64,000 nucleotides of DNA. Origin: Rhizoclosmatium globosum (lineage: Eukaryota; Chytridiomycota; Chytridiomycetes; Chytridiales; Chytriomycetaceae). A program made the translations under genes and the position numbers. The notes beneath the pieces were generated by a model. The model did not search any database and had not been told where the DNA came from. It was given only the letters and a program-made list of their open reading frames with translations. This document shows, one piece after another, positions 43,820-53,717 of this stretch. The stretch covers positions 31,517 through 95,516 of the forward strand of contig MCGO01000146.1 in the NCBI GenBank assembly GCA_002104985.1. The letters are read 5' to 3'. The first letter of the stretch is position 1. Each line of letters starts with the position of its first letter.

Positions 43820-45220
43820 TTATTTCACTTCTCTATATTTCTTCACTTCCTCCCAAGTAAGCGGTCTCTTGTACTCTGCAATCGCGTTTTTCAGTTTGTT
43901 TCCCACGTCTAATTCATACCAAGCATCTGATTTTCGCAGCTCCATCGCGGCAATTGCTCGCAACACATTCATTTCCAACTCCTCCTCTTTGTACCACTCG
44001 ATGCGAGCAGAAAAGTGCCTCATAATCTTGGCCCAATCAGATTCCGTGACTGGATCTTGAATCAGTTTATGAATAGCTTTTTCGATTAATGGTCTCATGA
44101 GAAGAGCATCCAGTTGTGTTGCAATATTGAATTCAGTGACGAGGTTGAGGTTTTCAAGATTCTGCATTTCAAGAGACGGAAAATAGCCTTTCAATCGTTG
44201 ATGATGATGCTGTAAAGACTTTTTACTCGTCAATCGCTTTCTTGCAGATACTGGTGTTCCGTACAAGTCCCCAAAGCATCGAAACAATCGCTGAACGTCC
44301 TTGCACCAGTGAATCACAATCGATTTTTCGCTTGATACCGAATGAGGAAAGTTGTGTGATTCCTCCAAATCGTGAAATAGTTCCTTCTGGTCGTGATGTT
44401 TGATGTCAGCTTTGGGAAGACCCTTCTGAAGCCAAACACCCGTCTGCAGATCTTCATGGCCTACTGCGTTTTCGGCAGGTATCGGAGACGTGTGGATCCA
44501 TTCGACAATGTCGGCACTGAGAAGATACAACATTCCAGTCATATAAAAGTCCAACGCTCGGCCAACATAATGCGACTGCTCGGTAGGAAGATCCCTCAGA
44601 ACTTTAGAAAGGCGTGGAATATGGATAACGACGTCGTCATCGGTCTTTCCGACAAATCGGTATCTTGGGCAATAGTGATGCTCATGAATGAGATGTTTGG
44701 TGTACATGACGCTTCTTGCATGAATAAACCAATCTAGTGTCTTTCCTTCGTTCATATTCTCCTCCCTCTCCGTGATGAATGTGTCCTTTGGATAAGCCAT
44801 TTCCTCGAGAGTAAGCCGATAGTCAGTTTCCCACGAAACGCTGTTTCCATAAACATACACGAAATCGACCTGTTCTTCCTTGTTCAGATTTGAATTGACT
44901 TGACGGTATATTTCACGAAGGAAGCTGCGGCGAGCTGTGCTGTCTGGCTTTGTAGTGGTCATTACTCCCAGAAGCGCTGCCCGAGTAGTAGGGCAGTCAT
45001 CGGGGAATTCTTTCATCTTCAGCTTCCCATCGAAGTCAATGGAGACGTATGCTTCTGCTGGGGCCGTGACAGCAGTTGTTGATTCAACATCCCCGAACAG
45101 CTTCTGGTGCCTTCCATTGTTGTGATTGGAACTGAGGACAAGGATTGACAGCAGTATACTCGCTGTTGCTCCAATTGCAAGAACAACTAGCCGGATGTCA
45201 AACGTTTTGGGAGTTGACAT
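43820..45220 (-). CDS. GT31 galactosyltransferase-like protein, copy 3
   Basis: Single exon, 466 residues, ATG at 45220 (MSTPKTFDIRLVVLAIGA). Signal anchor at about 10-28, then LREIYRQVN, DFVYVYGN, EREENMNEGKTLDW, GKTDDDVVIH, FYMTGMLYLLSADI, HEDLQTGVW. A long stretch around FYMTGMLYLLSADIVEWIHT is identical in copy 4, pointing to recent duplication or gene conversion between the two. Confidence 0.87.
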   Translation of the reverse strand: MSTPKTFDIRLVVLAIGATASILLSILVLSSNHNNGRHQKLFGDVESTTAVTAPAEAYVSIDFDGKLKMKEFPDDCPTTRAALLGVMTTTKPDSTARRSFLREIYRQVNSNLNKEEQVDFVYVYGNSVSWETDYRLTLEEMAYPKDTFITEREENMNEGKTLDWFIHARSVMYTKHLIHEHHYCPRYRFVGKTDDDVVIHIPRLSKVLRDLPTEQSHYVGRALDFYMTGMLYLLSADIVEWIHTSPIPAENAVGHEDLQTGVWLQKGLPKADIKHHDQKELFHDLEESHNFPHSVSSEKSIVIHWCKDVQRLFRCFGDLYGTPVSARKRLTSKKSLQHHHQRLKGYFPSLEMQNLENLNLVTEFNIATQLDALLMRPLIEKAIHKLIQDPVTESDWAKIMRHFSARIEWYKEEELEMNVLRAIAAMELRKSDAWYELDVGNKLKNAIAEYKRPLTWEEVKKYREVK

Positions 45221-45345
45221 TTGGAGGCAAGTTTCGCCTCAGTTCCACAAATTACTTTGAAGAAGCCTCACGAATACGAGTTATGCATACTTGATTTTAT
45301 TGCATTCCATAAACCTATAAATATCAACAATGTTAGAGGAACGAA

Positions 45346-46767
45346 TCAGCCTCGGATTTTCTTGACTTGATCCCATGTGAGGGGACCCTTAGTTTCATCA
45401 ATGGCACTCTTCAACTTGTGTGCAACAGCTGTTTCCCAATGTGAATCTGACGCTTGTGATTCCATCGCTGCTATGGCCCGAAGCACAGCGTGAGTCAATT
45501 CATTCTCCTTCAGCCAATCCACACGAGCCGCCATATGCCTTAGAATCATATCCAAGTCCAACTTCGTAACTTCATCTTTAACCAGTGTCGGTATGATTTT
45601 CTCAACGAGGGGTTTCATCATTATGGCATCCAGTTGAGTCGCAATATTGAAATCAGTCGTAAGTTTGAGCTCCTTGTCGAGGTCTCCTTCCACAAGAGAT
45701 GGAAGCTTCCCTTTTAACCGCTTTTGATGGAGTTTCAATGAATTGAGAGTTGTCAGTCTTTTGAGTGCGGAAGGTGGCGTTCCATACAAGTCCCCATAAC
45801 ATCTGAAGAACCTTGCGATATCCTTGCACCAGTGAATCACAATCGACTTATCATGTGATCGATGACGTGGGACGTTATGAGATTCCTCCAAATCATGAAA
45901 CAGCTCCTTTTGGTCGTGATGCTTAATGTCAGCTTTGGGAAGGCCCTTCTGAAGCCAAACTCCAGTCTGCATATCTTCATGGCCTACTGCGTTTTTGGCA
46001 GGTATCGGAGATGTGTGGATCCATTCAACAATGTCGGCGCTGAGAAGGTACAGCATCCCTGTCATGTAAAAGTCCAACGCTCGGCCAACAAAGTGAGATT
46101 CGCTGATTGGGAGTTGAAGAAGTAATTTGGATAGACGGGGGACATGGATGATTGCATCGTCGTCAGTCTTCCCCACAAAGCGATAACGCAGACAGAACTC
46201 GTTCTTGCGTACAGGGTGTTCAGTATACAACATACTCCGCGATAGGTTGAACCAATCGTACGTCTTCCCGTCATTCATGTTTTCTTCTCTTTCCGTAATG
46301 ATTGTATCTGACGGATGAGTAATCTCTTCCATTGTGAGCTGATACTCAGCTTCCCATGATTTGCCGTTACCAAAGACATAGACAAAATCAATTTGTTCTG
46401 CATCGGTCTGGCTTGGATTGGCGTTGCGGTAGATTTCGCGGAGAAGGTTGCGGCGATTTGAGCTTGCATCGCTTGTCGTTGTCATGACACCGATCAACGC
46501 TGCTTTCGGGGGAGGGCAGTCTTCGGAGAACTCCTGCATGGCGAGCTTGCCAGTCTCCGCATCGACTGAGACAGTGGCATTCGTGGGTGCCTTGATGCCG
46601 CCAACAGAACTGAAATGGTTCAGATGGTGGATGTACTTTGGCTGGGTTTGCAGAGAACCAGTAGCAATGATTGACACAAGTATCAGTGCTAATGCTCCTA
46701 TTGCTAGTAGGATGAAGCGAATGTCCAGTGTTTTCTGATGCATTTCGGAGAAGAATTGAAACACCAT
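45346..46767 (-). CDS. GT31 galactosyltransferase-like protein, copy 4
   Basis: Single exon, 473 residues from the ATG at 46767; the ATG at 46743 (MHQKTLDIRFILL) aligns better with copy 3 and may be the true start. Signal anchor follows directly. Motifs: LREIYRNAN, DFVYVFGN, EREENMNDGKTYDW, GKTDDDAIIH, HEDMQTGVW. A block through LYLLSADIVEWIHTSPIPA and on to DIKHHDQKELFHDLEES matches copy 3 almost exactly. Confidence 0.87.
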   Translation of the reverse strand: MVFQFFSEMHQKTLDIRFILLAIGALALILVSIIATGSLQTQPKYIHHLNHFSSVGGIKAPTNATVSVDAETGKLAMQEFSEDCPPPKAALIGVMTTTSDASSNRRNLLREIYRNANPSQTDAEQIDFVYVFGNGKSWEAEYQLTMEEITHPSDTIITEREENMNDGKTYDWFNLSRSMLYTEHPVRKNEFCLRYRFVGKTDDDAIIHVPRLSKLLLQLPISESHFVGRALDFYMTGMLYLLSADIVEWIHTSPIPAKNAVGHEDMQTGVWLQKGLPKADIKHHDQKELFHDLEESHNVPRHRSHDKSIVIHWCKDIARFFRCYGDLYGTPPSALKRLTTLNSLKLHQKRLKGKLPSLVEGDLDKELKLTTDFNIATQLDAIMMKPLVEKIIPTLVKDEVTKLDLDMILRHMAARVDWLKENELTHAVLRAIAAMESQASDSHWETAVAHKLKSAIDETKGPLTWDQVKKIRG

Positions 46768-46863
46768 TGGAACACTCTTGTATCAGATTGGATTCGTCGA
46801 ATCGAAAGCCCCAATTTCACACAATTTATTGACGTTATTAGGTACATAATAATGAAATTGTCA

Positions 46864-48461
46864 TCAATGTCCACGAATCTTTTTGACCTCGTCCCATGTC
46901 AGCGACGACTGTTTCTGCTCAACCGCTTCTTTCAGCTTGTGCGCAACATCTCGTTCCCAGTTCGAATCTGACGCAGGAGTTCCCATGGCTGCCACAGCTC
47001 GCAGCACCCCAATAGCCAACTCCTCGTCCTTCAACCACTGCACACGTGCAGCCATATGCGTCAAAATCTCTATCCACTCCGGCTCAGAAACAGGATCCTT
47101 AATAAAAGCCTCCAAGATCACCTCAACAGCAGGCCTCATCAACATCCCATCCAACTGCGTCGCAATATTAAACTCCACCCTCAACTCATCCTTTCCAACC
47201 ACAGTCCCATCCCCAACCTCCTTCAAAGCCCCCTTCAAAGCCGGAACCATCCCCTCCAACCTCTCTTTATGATGCCTCAAACTCCGCACATCCGTCAACC
47301 GCGAAACCGCCCTCCCAGGCGTCCCATACAAATCCCCAAAACACCGAAACAGCCGAACAACATCCTTACACCAATGAATCACAACACTCGCATTCACACG
47401 GCTCCGCCCATACGAAAAGTTGGGCGACTCCTCCAAATCATGGAACAGCCGGTCCTGGTTCTGGAACGCGATCGTCGGCTCCAAGTGGCCCTTCTGGAGC
47501 CACACGCCGACTTGCATGTCTTCGTGCCCGATTGCGTTTTCCGCGGGATCGGGGACTGGTGGATCCATTCGATAATGTCGGGGGAAAAAAGGTATAACAT
47601 TCCTGTCATGTAAAAGTTGTAGGACCTGCCAATGAAGTGGGATTTGTTTGTGGGTAGGGCGAGGAGGAGGGTGGAGAGGCGGGGGATGTGGATTACAACG
47701 TCGTCGTCGGTTTTGCCAATGTATTTGTAGCGGAGGCAGTATTCGGTTGGACGGGTTGGGTGGGTTGTGTACATGGTGTTTCGGGCATGGAGGAGCCAGT
47801 CGAGGGTTTTGCCTTCGTTCATGTTTTCGAGGCGGTCTGTTATGAATGTGTCGTCTGGGTACGCGATTTCTTCCATGGTGAGGTAGTAATCTTTTTCCCA
47901 CGAGTTGCCGTTTCCAAACACGTATATGAAGTCGATTTGGTGGCTTTTGGAGAGGTTTGCATTTGCTCTGCGGTAGATTTCGCGAAGGAGGTTGCGACGA
48001 GATGAGCTTTCAGGGCTGGTGGTTGTTGGAACACCTAAGAGCGCGGCTTTAGGAGTTGGACAGTCTGATGGTAACTGCTTCATATCTAAATGACCAGTGT
48101 TTGGATTGATTGAGACGAGTGATTCTGCTGGCGCATTGATGGGACCCGAGAATTCGAACACAGTCTCAGAAGCAGATTCTGTAGGGGATACTGACGCCAT
48201 AGCGTTGGTAGATTTCGGAAGAACATTATCTTTGGCGCTTTGAGCGGGTAATATGTTTGAGGTAATATTCACAGCCGCGCCTACAGATACAGACTTGGTT
48301 TCATTCAAGAGTGAAATCAGTTTATGAGCCGTGTTTAGATCTGTTTTGAAGCTGATGGCAAATAACGAGAGCATCATAACGGATACACCACCAAACGCGA
48401 GAAGTATGTAACGGTAGTCTACACATGAAGTGGCCGACCGCTCTTTTGTGGGAGCAACCAT
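46864..48461 (-). CDS. GT31 galactosyltransferase-like protein, copy 5, with one-base frameshift
   Basis: ATG at 48461 (MVAPTKERSATSC). Longer N-terminal stem than the other copies, with a hydrophobic anchor at about 17-35. The first frame carries LREIYRRAN, DFIYVFGN, GKTDDDVVIH, FYMTGMLYLFSPDI and runs to WIHQSPIP. The rest (GHEDMQVGVW to the stop at 46864) is in another frame. The break is at the G-run 47545-47547 (C-run in the coding strand), and one extra base restores the alignment with copies 3 and 4. Either a consensus deletion or a recently broken copy. Confidence 0.82.
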
Positions 48462-48742
48462 ACTGACTTGACACTTAGTGAATGTATTGGAGGATCAAAA
48501 CAAGGAAGCTTGGGTCAGAGGCATCAAACATCCCGCCAGACAAGACCATCCCGCCCAGCCCTGAGAGCCATGAAAGCACCTCGAAGGAATAAACCGGATT
48601 TCTGATATCAGGGCTAATTAGGATTTGTCATGGTGTGTGGCTCCATGGTTTCGACTCCATGTTTCACGTCTGATTTCTTGATTTCTTTGGGGGAACAGAC
48701 ACGCAAGAACATCTGAAAACCACGCATACGCATCTGGTAGTC

Positions 48743-49888
48743 ATGGATCCCATTCAGGACAACAACGACTTCTCGGTCACGGACGATCCCACACTCGGGC
48801 TTCTTCTTGGCCGACGGTTCTCTCTGCCGTCGCTGCCGTTCTTCAGCGGGCTTGGGCTTGGCGACTTCAACGACGGATCAGAAACAAAGACAGGAACAGG
48901 AACAGACTTTGCCTTTGCGACCGAGGCGAAACACTTTGCCGAAGCGACGGCCCTGGCGCGGCGACTTTCGGTGGCCCAACTTCCGATTGCTTCGATGGTT
49001 CCGATGGTTTCAATGGCGGGAAGCGATGACGATCTGATTGGTCGCTTTGGCTTCAGCTTTGGTGGTGGTGGTGGTAGTACTAGTACTAGTGGTGGTGGTG
49101 GTGGTGCTTCAAACTCCGCTTCTTCTTCTTTGGCACACCAAGTGCAGGTTCCGCAAGTTGTTGTCGGTGAATGGCCGCAGTCGTTTGTCTTTCCGTCGCA
49201 GACTATGGATGCGTTTGATTCAATTGATCCAGCCTTCTTTACTGCCACCAATGTCAATACTCAACCTACTCAACCTACTCAATCACTCTCTGTCTCCCCC
49301 TCCGATACGCCAAACTCTATCTCTGAATTGAATGCAAGCTCGTCTGACTTGTTTATGGATACTCAAGAACCATCTCCCTCATCTACTCCCTCAAAGGCTT
49401 CAAAGAGACCCTCAAGAGATCCCCTCGATGAGCCTGGCTTTGACGTCCTCGATGCAACCCCCGTTGCTTCCCCTCCTGCTCGTACTCGTCGACAATCTTC
49501 TTCTCAAGAATCTACACGTGGCGATCGGTTCAGAGCAACAGATTCGGAGCTTTATATGCTCACGGCCGTCTTTGCCCGCAACCCTTTCCCTTCAGCTCTG
49601 TTACGAGAAAAATGTGCAGAGAAATTGGGTCTCACATCCAGGCAGATTCAGTTTTGGTTCCAGAATAGGCGAGCCAATTTGAAGGCCCAAGGAATTCATG
49701 TTGTCAAACCAAAGAAGGGTGCTCCAGTTGGCGCTCCTCCTGGCTTTGATTCCAAGAGAAAGCGTCCTTCTTTGGCTCCTCTTTCGGAAGGCGTTCCGTT
49801 TTTCTATAAAGAAGTCCCTGAAGGCGCATCAACTACCACTCCTGCTGTTGGCCCTGTTTCTTCTTCTACCACGGACTCTGGACTCTGA
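48743..49888 (+). CDS. homeobox protein
   Basis: Single exon, 381 residues, ATG at 48743 (MDPIQDNNDFSV). Phe/Ser/Gly-rich N-terminus with a polyglycine run (about 49061-49107). Homeodomain DRFRATDSELYMLTAVFARN to RQIQFWFQNRRANLKAQG (Trp48 at 49655-49657), followed by HVVKPKKGAPVG and, later, PFFYKEVPEG. This tail order (KPK-x-G, then aromatic pair) is shared with the genes at 39904, 50201 (in part) and 60078, defining a subfamily. No intron. Confidence 0.92.
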   Translation: MDPIQDNNDFSVTDDPTLGLLLGRRFSLPSLPFFSGLGLGDFNDGSETKTGTGTDFAFATEAKHFAEATALARRLSVAQLPIASMVPMVSMAGSDDDLIGRFGFSFGGGGGSTSTSGGGGGASNSASSSLAHQVQVPQVVVGEWPQSFVFPSQTMDAFDSIDPAFFTATNVNTQPTQPTQSLSVSPSDTPNSISELNASSSDLFMDTQEPSPSSTPSKASKRPSRDPLDEPGFDVLDATPVASPPARTRRQSSSQESTRGDRFRATDSELYMLTAVFARNPFPSALLREKCAEKLGLTSRQIQFWFQNRRANLKAQGIHVVKPKKGAPVGAPPGFDSKRKRPSLAPLSEGVPFFYKEVPEGASTTTPAVGPVSSSTTDSGL

Positions 49889-50200
49889 TTGACTCTGTTT
49901 TCTTCTTTTGCATTTCCATGGATTCTGCATATTATGTTCTCCTCCCTGCACCCGCCTCTTTTTTATTTTGCTTGTACCTCACGTGGCATACACACATAGT
50001 TTTGGAGTAAAGTAACAATGCATCACACCAATTCCACTTGGTCTGGCCCTGCTTGGAACAAACACAAGAGTAGGGAGATATACCCAAATCACTTTTGAGG
50101 AAATCGCCATGAAATCACCATTGCCGTTTTTCAGAGAACGCAAATTTTCCCTTTTCCAACCTCCGACCTTCCTCCACCCAACTCAACCACCACCTCATAA
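49889..50200. other. intergenic region
   Basis: 312 bases, no supported gene. CT-rich leader immediately before the ATG at 50201. Confidence 0.5.
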
Positions 50201-51417
50201 ATGACCGCTATTGAGCAGCGCCAGACCTCATTCAACGCCCAGTCACTGCCGGTCAGTGCTCCAGCATCCTCTGACATGTTCCAACAAGCCCCACCCACGC
50301 GCACGGAGAGCCTTGATCCCTTCTTCCAATCACAGTTCTTTATGACTGACACGCATCCCTTGCTGGTCCAAGGCGGAAGCATCAACGCAGTTAATTCAGT
50401 TAGCAGCCACAGCAACAGCAACAGCACCAACGGGATGCCGGTCCATCCAGTTGCCACTCACTCTCTGCTGCAGCCTGTCTTTTCCTCCTTTAACGATCTC
50501 GTCAATTCACCGCCCTACCCGGCACCCGCCTCCTTCTCAGACGACCTCATGTTCGTAAACAACCAGCAATTCTCCCAAGGATACGACCTCATGCAGAATT
50601 ACGCTCACAGCCAGTCAGCGACGACCCCTTATTTGTTCCCAACACAAACTTCAAGTCAATCAAACCTCATGAACCCACTGTTTGCAGGCCCAAACAGTTC
50701 CACCACCACCACCTCCACACCATTCACCCCTAAATACAGCCACTTTTTCGCTGTCCCAGACCCACTCTGGTCTCCATCCTCATCACACAACCAACAATCC
50801 CCACTAACCCCTCTCCGCAACAACTCCTTCTCCTTCCCAACACACCTCCCAGTCGCAACCCCAGCACAGTCACCAACACACGACCTCTCCCCTCCACTCT
50901 CTCCACAACCTCCACTCATGAAACCACTCACATCGACGGCATCCCCAGTCGTCGCCCCTCAACACCAAGCTTCCTTCAGCAAACCCCCGCGATTCAAGCC
51001 AAACGACGCGGAACTCGCGCTCCTCCAGGGAGTCTTTTCGCGCAACCCGTACCCAAACGCAACCATCCGGAAAAAGTTGGCAGAGAAACTTGGGTTGGAG
51101 TTGAAGCAGATTCAGTTTTGGTAAGTAATGTTGCTTTCTTTTTACCCTTGTCCCCCTTTTTATGCGTTTTTTATTTTGGTTTGCCCTTATTTTTATTTAT
51201 ATTGGCTTTTTTTTTGGTGTTGGTGGCTGATCCTTTCCACATAAAAATTAGGTTCCAAAACCGTCGTGCGTTGTCAAAGTCGAATGGAAACCAGTTGTCT
51301 AAGCCCAAGAAGGGTAGTATGGGTGCTGCTGTTGCGAACGCTATTGAACTTGAATTGGATCTTGTCGTTTCAAATGCTGCTGGGACAGCTGGAACTGTTA
51401 AGGTAGAAAAATGTTGA
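50201..51417 (+). CDS. homeobox protein with intron in Trp48 codon
   Basis: Exons are 50201-51120 and 51252-51417; the 131-nt T-rich intron (GTAAGT...TTAG) splits Trp48. 361 residues. Ser/Pro/Asn-rich body. Homeodomain PRFKPNDAELALLQGVFSRN to KQIQFWFQNRRALSKSNG, then LSKPKKGSMG as in the gene at 48743. A further donor-like GTAGAA at 51402 could extend the protein, but the resulting hydrophobic tail is not supported by relatives. Confidence 0.88.
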
Positions 51418-52111
51418 TCATTTTTCTTTCCGCGTGGCTTTTCTGCGACTTTTTTTCCTTGTCATTTGATCTTCTCCACTTGTGCATTCTTTTGTTTTCT
51501 GGTTTTGTTTTTTCCCTCCTGTTTTACTTGTTTTGTTTTTTTATTTTCTTCAGTTGGTTTCTGGGAGCTGGTCTCTTGGTACTTGCTTCTTTGTGGGGTG
51601 GGCCTTCGTGGCTTCGTTTTTTAACCTTACTTGTTCTTTGGGCTCGATTTAGTAGCTCCTCCTCGTGCTTTGTGTGTTATGGGTTATTCCTCTTCCTCCT
51701 TCTTTTTGTTTGATACAATGGGATTGGGTTGGATGGGATGGTGGATGATGTGATGGGTGTGTGGTGTTGTTGGTTGTTGGTTGTTATTTGAGTGAGTTGA
51801 TCTCACCAACAGGTGGAAGACTGGTTTCTTCTGTCTCATGTGGCTTTTTGTACGTAGTATTTTGGTTCTGAGAAGTCGAATACAACCTCGTTTGTTTTTG
51901 ATTTGTGTCTGATGTGACCTTTTTTGGAGCAAAAAATGAATCAAACGATAAGTTATAATGATATATTATAAAATATGTGCGATGTTTCCACCATGGAAAA
52001 GAATAATAATACAATAAAGAACGAAAAAGGACGATGTGTTTCCCCTTTGAATGAGACTCAATCCACCACACCCCTCCCAAAATCTAAAAACTGCTTCAAT
52101 CCACCCACATA
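51418..52111. other. convergent intergenic region
   Basis: About 700 bases between the 3' ends of two homeobox genes. The first half is strikingly T-rich on the + strand, with GGATG/GGTTG repeats near 51722-51785. No supported gene. Confidence 0.5.
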
Positions 52112-53291
52112 TCAAAACAACTTCAACAACAATTCAGCAGCCTCTAAAACCTCCATCGCTTCCCCATCTTCTCCCCCCTCTCCCACCTCTCCACCAAGCC
52201 GTCCACCAACCTCCTCTAAACCCTTCACTGCTCCATCAACTTTAAATCCAGAATCAGCACCGTCACCACCCTCCAAACTTTTTGCAGCATTCCTCTCCCG
52301 CACAACTTTACTCCTCCGGTTCTGAAACCACAGCGTGACAAACGTGACTGGGAGACCAACCTCCACCGCCATGCGTTCGCGTTCACGACGGTCGGGTTTC
52401 CTGTCGCGGGAGAAGGCTGTGACGAGGTATTGTGTTTGGTCTGGGCGGGGTTTTATGCGTGCTGGTCTGTGTGGTTGTTGTTGTTGAGGGGTTGTGGTTT
52501 GTTGTGGGGAGGGGGTGTCGTGAGGGTGGAGGGAGGGGGATGGGGAGGATGTTGAGGTTGACGTTGTTGTGGTGGTGGTGGTTGTGGAGAGGAGTGAGAT
52601 TTGGGAGGAGGTGGGGACTGTTTGGGAGAGGTTTAGGGGTTTTGGTCTTGGTTCTTGGCGACGGAGGTGGGAGCGTTTTGTTTGGAACCTGTAAAAGATT
52701 TAGAATGAATATGGTAACGAGTTGGATGTTGTACCATGTTTGGAGGGCTTTGTAATCCATGTTGAGTTGAATACTGAGACTCTTTTTGTCATTGCGCGAG
52801 GGCTTTGGACACGTTTTAAAGAATTCCTCGAGGTATAATGTTTGAGAATCTTGGGTATTTGGATGGTTTAGTTTTGGATCAGCAGACGGTGGTGGATGTT
52901 GCTGGTGTGGCTGGGCCGAATTTGAAGTGGGCAAATTGGAGTTTACGACGCGTTGGATGTGCAGCGGCGGGACATTTGGAGATGATTGAAGTATTGGCGG
53001 AGATGGAAGATTCTGGGACAGTTGTTTGTCAGAGTTTGGCTGGTCTGCGACGGTCAACGAGCGGTGGTGGTCGATGAAGGGTGGGAAATCTCGCGCTGGA
53101 GCCGCGGTGGGTGCTGGCTGAGAGGCCTTTAGTTCGGCTAGAGAAAGAGTTACGATGGCTGTTGGCTGGTGCGGGGACGGCGGAAGCAGCGATGATTGAG
53201 GGCTGTGAACATGTCAAGTTAGTTTGACTTGGTTGTTTTTGACACTTGGTTCTTTTGGGGCTGTGATCGCCGATTACCTCGAAGCGTCCAT
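52112..53291 (-). CDS. protein with two homeodomains
   Basis: Exons, 5' to 3': 53291-53278, 53202-52735 and 52688-52112; 352 residues beginning MDASSPQSS. All phases match. Homeodomain 1 has TLYLEEFFKTCPKPS and KALQTWFQTKRSHLRRQE; its 46-nt intron splits the Trp48 codon as in the single-homeodomain genes, and residue 51 is Thr instead of Asn. A Thr/Ser/Gln-rich linker leads to homeodomain 2 (RIKPRPDQTQYLVTAFSRD to TFVTLWFQNRRSKVVRERN), intronless with Asn51 kept. The tail is Gly/Glu-rich and ends in an amphipathic leucine segment. One domain may bind DNA weakly or in another way; that is inference. Confidence 0.82.
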
Positions 53292-53717
53292 CAAACCTGG
53301 TTTCTATTAAGAGCAGATTGAAGAGACGACGCGTTTCGGTGTTGCTGAAATTGTCTTTCAGCGTTCGAAATGAGGAACGAAACGATTCCAATTTCAATTT
53401 TCAATTTTCGAGAATTTTCCCCTTGTTTGACCTTCTCTTCTTTGATTTCATTTTGATTGAAGAAGGAAGAGTAATTAACTAGTCACGCCTCATCTAGGAT
53501 TCTAGAGGATTTGTTCGATATTGAACGAATACACAGTTCAACAAAAAGCCATGTCCAAGTCAGTAAGATCCTGTCTGCAGCCCTCGCACTAATATTATAA
53601 GGATAGTTCATAATGTTTCTATCGTATACAGTGTATATTTCATTCGTTCAGTTTCTTTGTTCAGTTTGAAGAAGGGATTGTCACTCATCCATCCACAAAA
53701 AACACGACTGGAATAAG
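53292..53717. other. divergent intergenic region
   Basis: Lies between the - strand two-homeodomain gene and the + strand radial-spoke gene. No supported gene. It should hold both promoters. Confidence 0.5.

Noticed and set aside
48754..49257. Antisense open frame over the homeobox gene at 48743
   Set aside because: Mirror of a Gly/Ser-rich coding region, no motif.
51402..51654. Extra intron and exon extending the homeobox gene at 50201
   Set aside because: It would add a hydrophobic tail unlike any relative; the simple stop at 51417 fits better.
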